Shown: positions 7,874 through 15,660 of the stretch, in pieces
How positions within the stretch are numbered: the stretch's first letter is position 1
How the letters are laid out: the number at the start of each line of letters is the position of its first letter
Source of the DNA: an uncultured Lachnospiraceae bacterium
GTDB taxonomy: Bacteria > Bacillota > Clostridia > Lachnospirales > Lachnospiraceae
Length of the DNA stretch: 64,000 bases
Reading direction: 5' to 3'
Assembly: GCA_900548905.1 (NCBI GenBank)
Contig: URMK01000021.1
Location: 35,317-99,316 of the forward strand
Made by a program: the position numbers and the translations under genes
Notes under the pieces: model-generated
The model's database searches: none
Told to the model about the DNA's origin: nothing
The model's input: only the letters and a program-made list of their open reading frames with translations

Positions 7874-10678
7874 TCACATATCGGAAACGGAGGGGATAAA
7901 GTTGGATAAAAAAGCCTCTTTATTCTGCCTGTAAAGGGTATTCAGCATCCGTCTGCCGTATTTGGTACTGTATTTCTTTTTGCAGTGAGGATTGTTATTT
8001 TCCTCCGAGACATCCAGCGCTATTTCAATCAGACGGTTGATGGTTTTGGGATTGCCGATTTTTATCTTTCTTATAGAAGTGATGAATTCGTTTGTGACTT
8101 CATCAAATTCAGTAACAAAGTCTTCTTCGTCAAACCGGTCGTGGTTTATTTTGATAAAGCTGTCGTAATCGGATACAAGCTTTTGTATTTTGCTGATTTG
8201 TCTGTCGTTGGCTTTTCCTTCCATATGGATAAGGAACTGTCTGGTCGGAACGGTATTTTCCTGACTGGAACTTTGGATTTTGTCCAGCCAGTCCTGAAGC
8301 CAGTTCATGGGACAAATCAGGTTCGGGTTAATCCGGTCATTGATTTTAGCTTTCTTTCCTTTGATTTCTTCATAGGGGATGTCTTTGCCCCTGGAGGAAA
8401 CGGATATGGTTTTTACATATTTTAGAAAGGAAGGAAAATCTTTTTTCTCCTCATGAAGCGTGGGACTCATGCAGTCCAATTTCTTTATCCGTTCGATTTC
8501 CGACAGCGCATCCACCTCATACTCCCTTTTACAGCCGTCAATGATTACCTGTGCCAGCACGGACAGAATGACAAAATTATCATACAGCTCCCGGTTCGGT
8601 GCGGTCCAGTAATAGGTCAGGGCAAGCTGGGCCAGATTGCTGGATTCTCCGATACCCCGCCGGGACAAGGCGAATTTGTTATCCATCCGGGCATAGGCAA
8701 GCGGTGTTTTCTGATAGGTAATCCCGCTTTCCTTCAGCCGGTTTACAATGGTGGGGAAGGATTCATAGCACTGCCTTGCATATTTGACAAAGGTGGGGTG
8801 GTTCGTAACAAAGAAGAAATCGGAGTCATGATCCAGTCCGTTGCCTCTGTCCTGGATATCGGTGCCGATGCAGTTTACAACAATAATATTGCTGCTGAAC
8901 GGAAAATAAGCTTCCATTTCCGGGCTGTAATGGTTATGGAGGTAACAAATATTATTAGGCGAGTTATGGGGGGAACGGAAGGCGCAGAGGTATTCCCCAT
9001 CCGTAAAACGGCTTGTATAGCATTGTATGGTGCCGTCCTCATGCAGAAGGGTGGGATCCTTTTTCCAGTCCGCCCCGACAGAATATAAAAGGAGGGCGTA
9101 AGGGTTGCTGCAAATGGTGAGGTTGTCTCCGTTTACCATAACCTTTCCGCTTCTTATTTTATTGACATAGCTGCGGATGATCTGCCTTTTTTCATACCGG
9201 TACCATTTGCTGTCGGCAAAAGCCGGATTCCTTTGACTAAGATCGGCCATCATTTCATAATGGTTGACTTCGTTTGCATTCTTCCGGAGGAATTTTTCAA
9301 ATTCCCTGTCATCGGATTTGAGCCGTTCCACATAGTCTATGCTGAATTGGGCGATATCCTTTACATCCTCCTTTGTACAGGGAAGCGTATTCAGCATCTG
9401 ATAGCTCATCTGCTGTACCTCTCCCAGCTTGCTTTCATGATCGGTCTTAACTATACCGAAGCAGGAACCGTCGGCGTTTACCCGATCGCACCAGAAGCGG
9501 TAGGCATCCGCCGGCGTATCACCCATCAAATCCATAAATTTGATCCATTTTACCGCATTGTGAGTAGTGATGAGCCTGATATCCTTTACATAGTGCCATT
9601 GGCCGAACATATCCTGTACGCGCCAGGTATTGTAGTCCAGGCCGTTGTCCCTGCACCAGTCCTGCATAAAGGTACGGATGGAGCATTTGAAGGCACAGGC
9701 TTTGAAAAAATGATTTCTCAGCAGGGCCATTCCGTTCACCCAATCCGGCAGGCAGGAGGCTTCAATAAGGCCCATTCCGTCCCACATGGTATTTTTTACG
9801 GCCGTTTCTTCACACGTAACCACACATTTCTTTTTCCGTACCGGCACCTTTTTATATACGTTCCGGTACACCGGATTCCCCTGTAAATCCAGTTCCCCCG
9901 CCTCTAAAGCCCGCTGTCTGGCTTTAGCTGTGCCGGCTTCATCCAGACAGCGCAGGGTGGCTTCATAATCTTCCGCCTTCACCACATTTGCCATTGTGGT
10001 AAAAAAACTGTCCTGATCCTTCAGTATCAGAATATCCTCCACCGGGAGGGAAAAGGTGTCAAGAATGGTGCTTGTGGTCAGGGGGGCATAAGCGGAAAGC
10101 TCAACAATCTTTGCATTTTCCACGGGCATTTTTCCCCCAAGTCCCATGGTCAGCCAGTCATATGCCGCATCGTACAGCTTTTCATTCAGGAACATTACCT
10201 GACCCAGCTTTGCTTTTGCACTGTTCCGGTAAAACATCCGGTAACGGATGGTTTCTTCCTTAATAACCGTTCCCTGCTTATCCTTTGCGGGATAGGTAAC
10301 CGTTACCCCGTCCCGGTAAAAAAGCTCCCTGATTTCTTCCTTGCTCTTTTTTACATATTTATATTTATTCTGCTCTGCCTTTTCCATAATCCGCCGGATA
10401 TTCTCCCGGGCCGCTTCATCAGCCGCCTTATTCAACAAATCCGTCAGATGCTTTCGTTCTTCCTCATAGGAACGGGAACCGAAGTCGAAATCAAGACATA
10501 TAATGTCCCTTGTACGATTCCCTTTTGATACCTTCATTCCATGCCCCTGAAGAAACTTACGGAACAGACTGTGATTTAACACGCCGGTGGTATAGTCATA
10601 CCGATCCCTCACCCCCAGATTGTATCCATATAAAGAGCCTGCTTTGATATTCAGAATCTTGATTCCTGTTTCATTCAT
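7874..10678 (-). CDS. Single-subunit two-barrel RNA polymerase-like protein (YonO/QDE-1 superfamily)
   Basis: 934 residues from the ATG at 10678 (AGGAGG 11 bases upstream); the frame is open further upstream, but that part overlaps another gene. Two blocks match, in order, the two double-psi barrels of YonO and cellular RdRPs. The first is WDGMGLIEAS at about 299-308 followed by LLRNHFFKACAFK at 319-331, comparable to the family DGxGxIS and basic K-rich motif. The second is FRSPHNSPNN at about 567-576 followed by GTDIQDRGNGLDHDSD at 605-620. D616, D618 and D620 would be the catalytic metal triad (DFDGD in multisubunit enzymes), here with Ser in place of Gly. In phage SPbeta, YonO is a DNA-dependent RNA polymerase, so this protein probably transcribes the adjacent tail operon or damage-induced genes. 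Template and promoter are unknown. Confidence 0.72.
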   Translation of the reverse strand: MNETGIKILNIKAGSLYGYNLGVRDRYDYTTGVLNHSLFRKFLQGHGMKVSKGNRTRDIICLDFDFGSRSYEEERKHLTDLLNKAADEAARENIRRIMEKAEQNKYKYVKKSKEEIRELFYRDGVTVTYPAKDKQGTVIKEETIRYRMFYRNSAKAKLGQVMFLNEKLYDAAYDWLTMGLGGKMPVENAKIVELSAYAPLTTSTILDTFSLPVEDILILKDQDSFFTTMANVVKAEDYEATLRCLDEAGTAKARQRALEAGELDLQGNPVYRNVYKKVPVRKKKCVVTCEETAVKNTMWDGMGLIEASCLPDWVNGMALLRNHFFKACAFKCSIRTFMQDWCRDNGLDYNTWRVQDMFGQWHYVKDIRLITTHNAVKWIKFMDLMGDTPADAYRFWCDRVNADGSCFGIVKTDHESKLGEVQQMSYQMLNTLPCTKEDVKDIAQFSIDYVERLKSDDREFEKFLRKNANEVNHYEMMADLSQRNPAFADSKWYRYEKRQIIRSYVNKIRSGKVMVNGDNLTICSNPYALLLYSVGADWKKDPTLLHEDGTIQCYTSRFTDGEYLCAFRSPHNSPNNICYLHNHYSPEMEAYFPFSSNIIVVNCIGTDIQDRGNGLDHDSDFFFVTNHPTFVKYARQCYESFPTIVNRLKESGITYQKTPLAYARMDNKFALSRRGIGESSNLAQLALTYYWTAPNRELYDNFVILSVLAQVIIDGCKREYEVDALSEIERIKKLDCMSPTLHEEKKDFPSFLKYVKTISVSSRGKDIPYEEIKGKKAKINDRINPNLICPMNWLQDWLDKIQSSSQENTVPTRQFLIHMEGKANDRQISKIQKLVSDYDSFIKINHDRFDEEDFVTEFDEVTNEFITSIRKIKIGNPKTINRLIEIALDVSEENNNPHCKKKYSTKYGRRMLNTLYRQNKEAFLSNFIPSVSDM

Positions 10679-10803
10679 AAATGATTTTTCCTCCTTATAA
10701 AAAAGTATGTGGCTGCTATGTACCGCTTCCGGCCCTGAATAACCGCACCAGGGGCCGGATGCCTGTTTATGCGTTCTTATGTTCCGCGCGGCCAATATAC
10801 CGA

Positions 10804-11031
10804 TCAGTCGGAACGGCTGCTTTCCCGGAACATTTGCAGGGAACGGGCAATTCTGTCCGTGATATGCGGCGACGGATGCCCGGTACAAAAGTCGGAAAGA
10901 CATATGCATCCTGCATATTGCTTATGGAATTCCGCCCGTGTCGGAATATGGGTATCGGTATTTTCGGACAGGTACGTTTCCGGTCTGTTCTCTCTATATT
11001 TCTGCTGCAATTGTAATTTAATTGAGTTCAT
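10804..11031 (-). CDS. Small protein of unknown function upstream of the polymerase-like gene
   Basis: 75 residues start at 11031 with AGGAGG seven bases upstream. The product is hydrophilic, with an N-terminal helix (MNSIKLQLQQKYRENRPETY), two Cys (CICLSDFC) and a basic, Ser-rich end. Its good start and place argue that the long frame that overlaps it from the polymerase-like gene is not translated. A hairpin TCCGGCCC/GGGCCGGA (10728-10759) lies between the two genes. The function is unknown; it may be a partner or regulator of the polymerase-like protein. Confidence 0.6.
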   Translation of the reverse strand: MNSIKLQLQQKYRENRPETYLSENTDTHIPTRAEFHKQYAGCICLSDFCTGHPSPHITDRIARSLQMFRESSRSD

Positions 11032-11216
11032 TGTTCTGCCTCCTGTTGTTCAGTTAAAGTAACATTAGTGGGAATACCTACTATTTCTCCGTTGCTACAA
11101 AAAACGGGTGTGTCACAGAACAGGGGGAAAAAGCCGAGTCCGGTTAATGGGACATCAAGTATAGTATGATTGGAATATAAAGGAAGAAAAAATAACGATT
11201 CGGCAGTCCTGTACAT
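11028..11216 (-). CDS. Possible short protein, ATGA overlap with the next gene
   Basis: The frame ends NGEIVGIPTNVTLTEQQEAEQ, and its stop overlaps the next start as ATGA, which suggests coupled translation. The ATG at 11216 has no clear ribosome site, so the true start is uncertain and may lie later. I do not recognise it. The C-terminal part looks like real protein; the N-terminal half is doubtful. Confidence 0.35.
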   Translation of the reverse strand: MYRTAESLFFLPLYSNHTILDVPLTGLGFFPLFCDTPVFCSNGEIVGIPTNVTLTEQQEAEQ

Positions 11217-11340
11217 TTACTGCAAAGACCGTAAGAGAGTGATTCAGAAGTGTGGAAATTCCGTCGCCCCAGAGACCGCAAACGGAAGTATACAGGTAAT
11301 TGCAATTGTTAGGAGGTGTCGTTAAAAGATTAATAAAAAC

Positions 11341-11391
11341 AGAACAAACGTTCGAATATTTGTTGACAAGAACATATGTTCGATATATACT
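11341..11391 (+). promoter_or_regulatory. SOS-controlled promoter with two LexA/DinR boxes
   Basis: AGAACAAACGTTCG (11341-11354) and AGAACATATGTTCG (11369-11382) each differ only at the first base from the Firmicutes LexA consensus CGAACRNRYGTTYG. Between and around them lies a near-ideal vegetative promoter: TTGACA (11363-11368), a 17-base spacer and TATACT (11386-11391). The second box fills the spacer, so bound LexA would block polymerase. The transcript would run rightward through the 23-residue peptide to the sigma-DUF262 gene. The boxes may also affect leftward transcription of the polymerase-like operon. Confidence 0.85.
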
Positions 11392-11410
11392 CAAGCTATC
11401 AAAGGGATCC

Positions 11411-11459
11411 AAAAAAGACCAATCCTCAAACGGTGTTGGCGCACCTCGGATTGGTCTTT
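11411..11459 (-). terminator. Strong rho-independent terminator (minus strand)
   Basis: A perfect 12-bp stem AAAGACCAATCC/GGATTGGTCTTT (11414-11425 and 11448-11459) contains an inner GGTG/CACC stem. Read on the minus strand it is followed by TTTTTT (11416-11411). On the plus strand no T-run follows. Confidence 0.85.
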
Positions 11460-11527
11460 CAGCAAATAATACATAAGCTTGCACCCCGGAGGGAAGTAAA
11501 CTTATGAAGTACAGCAGAAGCTATACA
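11411..11527 (-). ncRNA. Candidate antisense small RNA opposite the SOS leader
   Basis: A minus-strand promoter with TTGACT (11562-11557), a 17-base spacer and TAATAA (11539-11534) should start near 11527. Transcription would stop at the terminator at 11411-11459, giving an RNA of about 117 nt. The whole RNA is complementary to the leader of the LexA-controlled transcript that starts near 11398. The first part covers the ribosome site and start of the 23-residue peptide. This is the layout of type I antitoxins or other antisense regulators. A tiny frame, MYYLLKDQSEVRQHRL..., also runs through the RNA, so a coding role is not excluded. Confidence 0.55.
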
Positions 11528-11575
11528 TCTGCATTATTACATAATAATTGTTGTATAGTCAAGCACTTCTGCTAA
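11504..11575 (+). CDS. Possible 23-residue leader peptide under SOS control
   Basis: The frame MKYSRSYTSALLHNNCCIVK + HFC starts with GGAGG 11 bases upstream and stops at 11575. It lies on the LexA-controlled transcript and is covered at its 5' end by the antisense RNA. AGCAGAAG and CTATAC at its head can pair with GTATAG and CTTCTGCT at its end, so the coding region can fold on itself. It lacks the hydrophobic span of classic type I toxins. It may be a toxin, a leader peptide or chance. Confidence 0.4.
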   Translation: MKYSRSYTSALLHNNCCIVKHFC

Positions 11576-11666
11576 ATTCCCTTTTCCCATATATTACAGC
11601 CTGTTTAAAGGAGGCTTTGCAAAGGCCGGGAACCGTCACGGCGATTTTATATTTGGAGGTGAATTC

Positions 11667-13874
11667 ATGGACAATACGCCCTTTTTAGAGGAGTACTATG
11701 CCCAAAACGCAAAGAAAATCAGGAATCTGGTAGATAAGCTTCTATATGGATTCGGAGGTGTGGCGCAGAAGGATTATGATGATTTTTATTCTCTGGCAAA
11801 CGAAGTATTTGTGGAAGTGCTGCGCCGATATGATGGAAAACAAAGCTTTGGAGTCTTTCTTTACAGCTGTCTGTCCAACCGTATCAAGACGGAAATTACA
11901 CGCAGAAACAGAGAAAAACGGAAAGCCGATAGAGGTACCCTTTCCCTGGATACCCCCATCGGAGAAGGAGAGACGGTGCTTGGAGATATCCTGGAATCGG
12001 ATTTTAATATAGAGAGGGAAGCGGAGAACGAGGAGTCCCGTTTTCCCGGCCGGAGGCTGAACGCCTATTTTGAGGCGTTGTCCGGGCTGCAGAGGAGAAT
12101 TGTTGAATTAAAGATGGACGGGGCCGCAAAGCAGGAAATTATGGAAAGGCTCGGGATTACGGAAAACTGTTATAAAAAGAATCTGGAAGAACTGCGAAAC
12201 TTTGAGAAAAGACAGCTATTATTCCGGGGACAAAAAAAACGCAGGGTGTGTAAAGGGGAGGAAAGCAATATGATCCAGATATTATCACAGACGGCCGAAA
12301 AAAGTAAGCCGAAAAACTACCAGGTATATGCAATTATCCAGAGAATGTACGATTATTCCATCCGTTTGGATCATCCCTTACAGCGGGAATCCGAGCAGTG
12401 GAGCAATGTGATGAGAGGGAATCTTATCTCCGATATTCTGCAGGACAACCCGATCCCGCCCCTTGTTTTTGCGGAGCAGGTGATTGACGGTGTGGTAATT
12501 ATCTGGGCCATTGACGGGAAACAACGCTGTTCCAATGTGGAAAGCTTCCGCAGAAACGGCTTCCGGATCAGCAAGAATATAGAAAGGTATCTGATCAAAT
12601 ACCAGACAGCGGTGGAAGCTCAGGACGGCAGTATCCTTCTTGATGATAACGGCCTTCCCCGGTATGAGGTGAAGGAGTGTGATATCAGGGGGAAATGCTA
12701 CTCCGACCTGCCGGATAAACTTCAGAGAAGCTTTAATGAATATAATTTCGAGGTCACACAATATCTGAACTGCAGCAATGAGGATATTGAATACCATATC
12801 AGAAGATATAATGCCTCAAAGCCCATGTCGGCCGCACAGAAGGGGATAACCCATCTTGGGGAGCAATATGCCAGAATCGCAAAGGCGATTGCGGAAAAGC
12901 ATTTTTTCAGGGATAAAGGAAACTACAGGGTATCTGAATTCACAAACGGGACGATGGACAGAGTGATTACCGAAAGCGTTATGGCTGTCAACTTCCCGGA
13001 AGACTGGAAGAAAAAGAATGAAGATATCTGTACCTATCTGAAGGAAAATGCAAGAATCATCCACTTCAATACCTTTGAAGATTACATAGACAGGCTCGAT
13101 GAGGTGATAACCCCTGAGGTATCGGATATGTTTAATTCCAGAGACTCCTTCCTGTGGTTTGGGCTATTTCACCGGTTTGCCCGCCTGGGAATAGATGATG
13201 AACAATTTATCTGCTTTATGCAGGAATTTAAAAACAGGCTCCATAGCAGGAGGGTTTCGGGAATCTCATATGACGAACTAAATGAAAAATCCACAAAGGA
13301 CAGGAATATCGTAAGCAGAAAACTTGCTTTGCTGGAAGTACTGATGGATGAATTCCTGCATGTTCAGAGAAAGGAAACGGTTGGAAAATTCATTATAAAA
13401 AATGACAGACTCCTTCAATTTATCGAAGAATTCAATGCCAGCGATATCGTAAAAATGATCCGGGTGCGTCCGGAAAAAGAAAAGATAAAAATCGCGGTAC
13501 AATCACTTATGGTGGTTTCCGGGGAAACAAAATTTTCCGACAGGGCCGTTCAGGAATATATAAGGGGTAATTCTTACGGAGATGAGAATATAGAAGATAC
13601 GCTTCTCTATCTAGCCGCATTAAATGACTGGACACTGAATGTGAATAATAATTCCGGGCTTTTTGAACAAAGTAACCTGCCCGCCCTGATAGGAGTAGTA
13701 GCCTATGCCTACAGAAATGACATGGATGATCGGATATGTGAGGAATGGCTGGAACGATTTGTGGAAAATTTCGATACCGGACATGGGATTTCAGGAGATA
13801 TAAAAGAGAAACTGGCGGCCATAACCACCGATTTAAAACATTATGAAGCGTATAAAACACACAGGACGGCATAG
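11667..13874 (+). CDS. Sigma-70-like domain fused to a DUF262 (DGxQR) domain
   Basis: 735 residues from the ATG at 11667 with GGAGG seven bases upstream. Residues 8-85 look like sigma region 2 (DYDDFYSLANEVFVEVLRRY, FGVFLYSCLSNRIKTEITRR). Residues 135-178 look like a region 4 helix-turn-helix (LSGLQRRIVELKMDGAAKQE and IMERLGITENCYKK). After a basic linker, residues 235-310 are DUF262: QWSNVMRGNLISDILQDNPI, a VFAE segment, and IDGKQR at 282-287, the signature of GmrS/SspE-type nucleotide-dependent domains. The remaining 400 residues are helical and unassigned. The protein probably recruits RNA polymerase, perhaps the single-subunit one divergently encoded beside it, or acts as a defence effector. 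It lies downstream of the LexA-box promoter. I know of no described sigma-DUF262 fusion. Confidence 0.75.
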   Translation: MDNTPFLEEYYAQNAKKIRNLVDKLLYGFGGVAQKDYDDFYSLANEVFVEVLRRYDGKQSFGVFLYSCLSNRIKTEITRRNREKRKADRGTLSLDTPIGEGETVLGDILESDFNIEREAENEESRFPGRRLNAYFEALSGLQRRIVELKMDGAAKQEIMERLGITENCYKKNLEELRNFEKRQLLFRGQKKRRVCKGEESNMIQILSQTAEKSKPKNYQVYAIIQRMYDYSIRLDHPLQRESEQWSNVMRGNLISDILQDNPIPPLVFAEQVIDGVVIIWAIDGKQRCSNVESFRRNGFRISKNIERYLIKYQTAVEAQDGSILLDDNGLPRYEVKECDIRGKCYSDLPDKLQRSFNEYNFEVTQYLNCSNEDIEYHIRRYNASKPMSAAQKGITHLGEQYARIAKAIAEKHFFRDKGNYRVSEFTNGTMDRVITESVMAVNFPEDWKKKNEDICTYLKENARIIHFNTFEDYIDRLDEVITPEVSDMFNSRDSFLWFGLFHRFARLGIDDEQFICFMQEFKNRLHSRRVSGISYDELNEKSTKDRNIVSRKLALLEVLMDEFLHVQRKETVGKFIIKNDRLLQFIEEFNASDIVKMIRVRPEKEKIKIAVQSLMVVSGETKFSDRAVQEYIRGNSYGDENIEDTLLYLAALNDWTLNVNNNSGLFEQSNLPALIGVVAYAYRNDMDDRICEEWLERFVENFDTGHGISGDIKEKLAAITTDLKHYEAYKTHRTA

Positions 13875-14157
13875 AGGTTTTAAGAGGTTTTAACAGTTCT
13901 TTCTTTCATTGCTTTTTTCCGCCGGGGATAGTACCATATAGCTAATATAGAAATGCGGAGGCTGAAAATGAAGAGAAGGTGCGTTCCCGCCTTTCTGTTA
14001 ATCGCCATTGGTTATCTGCTGTAGGGAATAACAGGATAACTGGCTGTTTCTTCGATCTCGCAATTGTGATAAAATAATAAGCATGGCTGGTAAATAGGAG
14101 TGCGAGACAGGATTTCCGGCAGGCTGAATCCGATCGCGGGATAAAGGGAGGAAAAAA

Positions 14158-15594
14158 ATGGAGGCTGTTCTGCTGTTTATCGATGGGACCATATGTGATA
14201 TGAGACATCGTATACCATACATGGAAACGGATGATTTTTACTCGGATGACAATATTGGGAAGGATATTCCCACGGAAGGAAGTGTTGCTTTTCTGCAGGA
14301 ACTGGCGGAAACCTATACGCTTGTGTATATCGGGGCCAGACCCGCATGTTATACGGAAACCACTCATAAATGGTTACTGGAATCCGGTTTTCCGGATGGG
14401 GAAGTGTATCTGGGACAGGATCAGCAGGAGAGAATGCAGATTGTCAGAAACTTAAAGCATAAATACGTTTTTGCTGCCGGGATCGGCGACCGCTGGGATG
14501 ATAATGAGCTTCATCTGGAACTTGGCTGCAGAAGTTTTATTTTGCAGGAATGGAAGCCCGACTGGGATACCGTAAGAAAATACGGGATAAAGCCCGAACC
14601 GAAATGCAGATATTCTCAGTTTGATGCCGAAGCAGTTCGTGAGGAGCTGCTGCGCCGTTATCAGATAGAAACGCCGGTTGTGTGTCGGTTATATGATTAC
14701 GGTATGAACGATATCTACAGGATAAAAACAGAAAATAAGATCTTTTACCTGCGTATTTCTTTAGCCGGTATCCATACAAAAAAGGACTACCTGGAAGAAA
14801 TACATATCATAAATACCCTGGTTCAAAAAGGGATAAGGGCAGCGGCCCCGGTGCCGGTGAAAACAAAAGCTTCCGACGGACAGCAGGAGGAATTTGTATG
14901 GGAACTGCATGCCCCGGAAGGGATACGCTATGCTGTTTTGTTTACGGAAGCACCGGACAACCCTTCGGAAGATAAAGAAAGCTGTGCCTATAACTTGGGA
15001 TGCATGCTTGCCGGAATGCACATGATTTCAGACAGAGAGAGATTCCAGGTGTCGAGACAGCCTGTGGACATGCATCAGCTTGTGGAGAAGCCCCTTACGG
15101 ATATCCGGCCATATCTGGCGGAACGGTTACCGGATTATGCTTTTTTAAAAGAAAACGCGGAAAAATTGGAACGGTTTATCTGGGACAGGCTGTCGAAAGA
15201 TGCACCTGTTTATGGGTACTGTCATGGGGATGTGCACAGCGGTAATGTGTTTTTTGAAGGAAATATGCCCACCCTGTTTGATTTTGACTGCATGGGTTAT
15301 GGGTGGAGAGCGTATGATATCTGCATATATGCGTGGAACGAGACTTTTAATGATGAGAACTTTATAGATGGCGCTATCTGGAATAAATATCTGGAAGGCT
15401 ATGAGTCCGTCAGGAAGCTTCGGCTGGAAGAAAAAGAAACGATTCCGGCGTTTGCAGCGCTGCGGGAACTGTGGATGATGGGCCTGCATGCGGATGTAAT
15501 GGACAGAAATGCCGGATGCTCCTGGTATCAGGACGATTATTTTGATTACCAGATAAAAATATTCCGGCTATGGCTGGACCGGTGCGGGCTGTAA
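14158..15594 (+). CDS. HAD-like domain fused to an APH/homoserine-kinase-type phosphotransferase
   Basis: 478 residues with AGGGAGG before the ATG. Residues 1-150 align with HAD phosphatases of the kind that begin DIDGT-x4-HR, but here the motif is FIDGTICDMRHR, so Phe replaces the nucleophilic Asp; motif II (YIGARP) is also changed. Residues 185-478 are an APH-fold kinase: CHGDVHSGNVFFEG (catalytic loop, about 355) and DFDCMGYG (metal-binding Asp, about 375). The kinase half looks intact and would phosphorylate a small molecule; the HAD half probably only binds or regulates. The substrate is unknown. Confidence 0.75.
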   Translation: MEAVLLFIDGTICDMRHRIPYMETDDFYSDDNIGKDIPTEGSVAFLQELAETYTLVYIGARPACYTETTHKWLLESGFPDGEVYLGQDQQERMQIVRNLKHKYVFAAGIGDRWDDNELHLELGCRSFILQEWKPDWDTVRKYGIKPEPKCRYSQFDAEAVREELLRRYQIETPVVCRLYDYGMNDIYRIKTENKIFYLRISLAGIHTKKDYLEEIHIINTLVQKGIRAAAPVPVKTKASDGQQEEFVWELHAPEGIRYAVLFTEAPDNPSEDKESCAYNLGCMLAGMHMISDRERFQVSRQPVDMHQLVEKPLTDIRPYLAERLPDYAFLKENAEKLERFIWDRLSKDAPVYGYCHGDVHSGNVFFEGNMPTLFDFDCMGYGWRAYDICIYAWNETFNDENFIDGAIWNKYLEGYESVRKLRLEEKETIPAFAALRELWMMGLHADVMDRNAGCSWYQDDYFDYQIKIFRLWLDRCGL

Positions 15595-15607
15595 AAAAGA
15601 AAACATG

Positions 15608-15637
15608 GTAATAGTTCCGACTTATCGGAACGGTTAC
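15608..15637. repeat. Palindromic intergenic repeat (GTAACAGTTC family)
   Basis: GTAATAGTTCCGAC, then TTAT, then CGGAACGGTTAC forms a 12-14-bp imperfect hairpin just after the HAD-kinase gene. The same arm sequence recurs at 16743, 18654, 39600 and 39721. Confidence 0.6.
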
Positions 15638-15660
15638 GAAACATCAGGGGGAATGGTATT

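Noticed and set aside
11155..11484. A 109-codon minus-strand frame across the LexA promoter region
   Set aside because: It would have to be translated through the terminator, the antisense RNA and both LexA boxes; no ribosome site or protein-like composition.
13866..13900. A short direct repeat GAGGTTTTAA at the end of the sigma-DUF262 gene as an attachment site
   Set aside because: Only ten bases, adjacent copies, no tRNA or integrase, and no matching copy recognised at another boundary.
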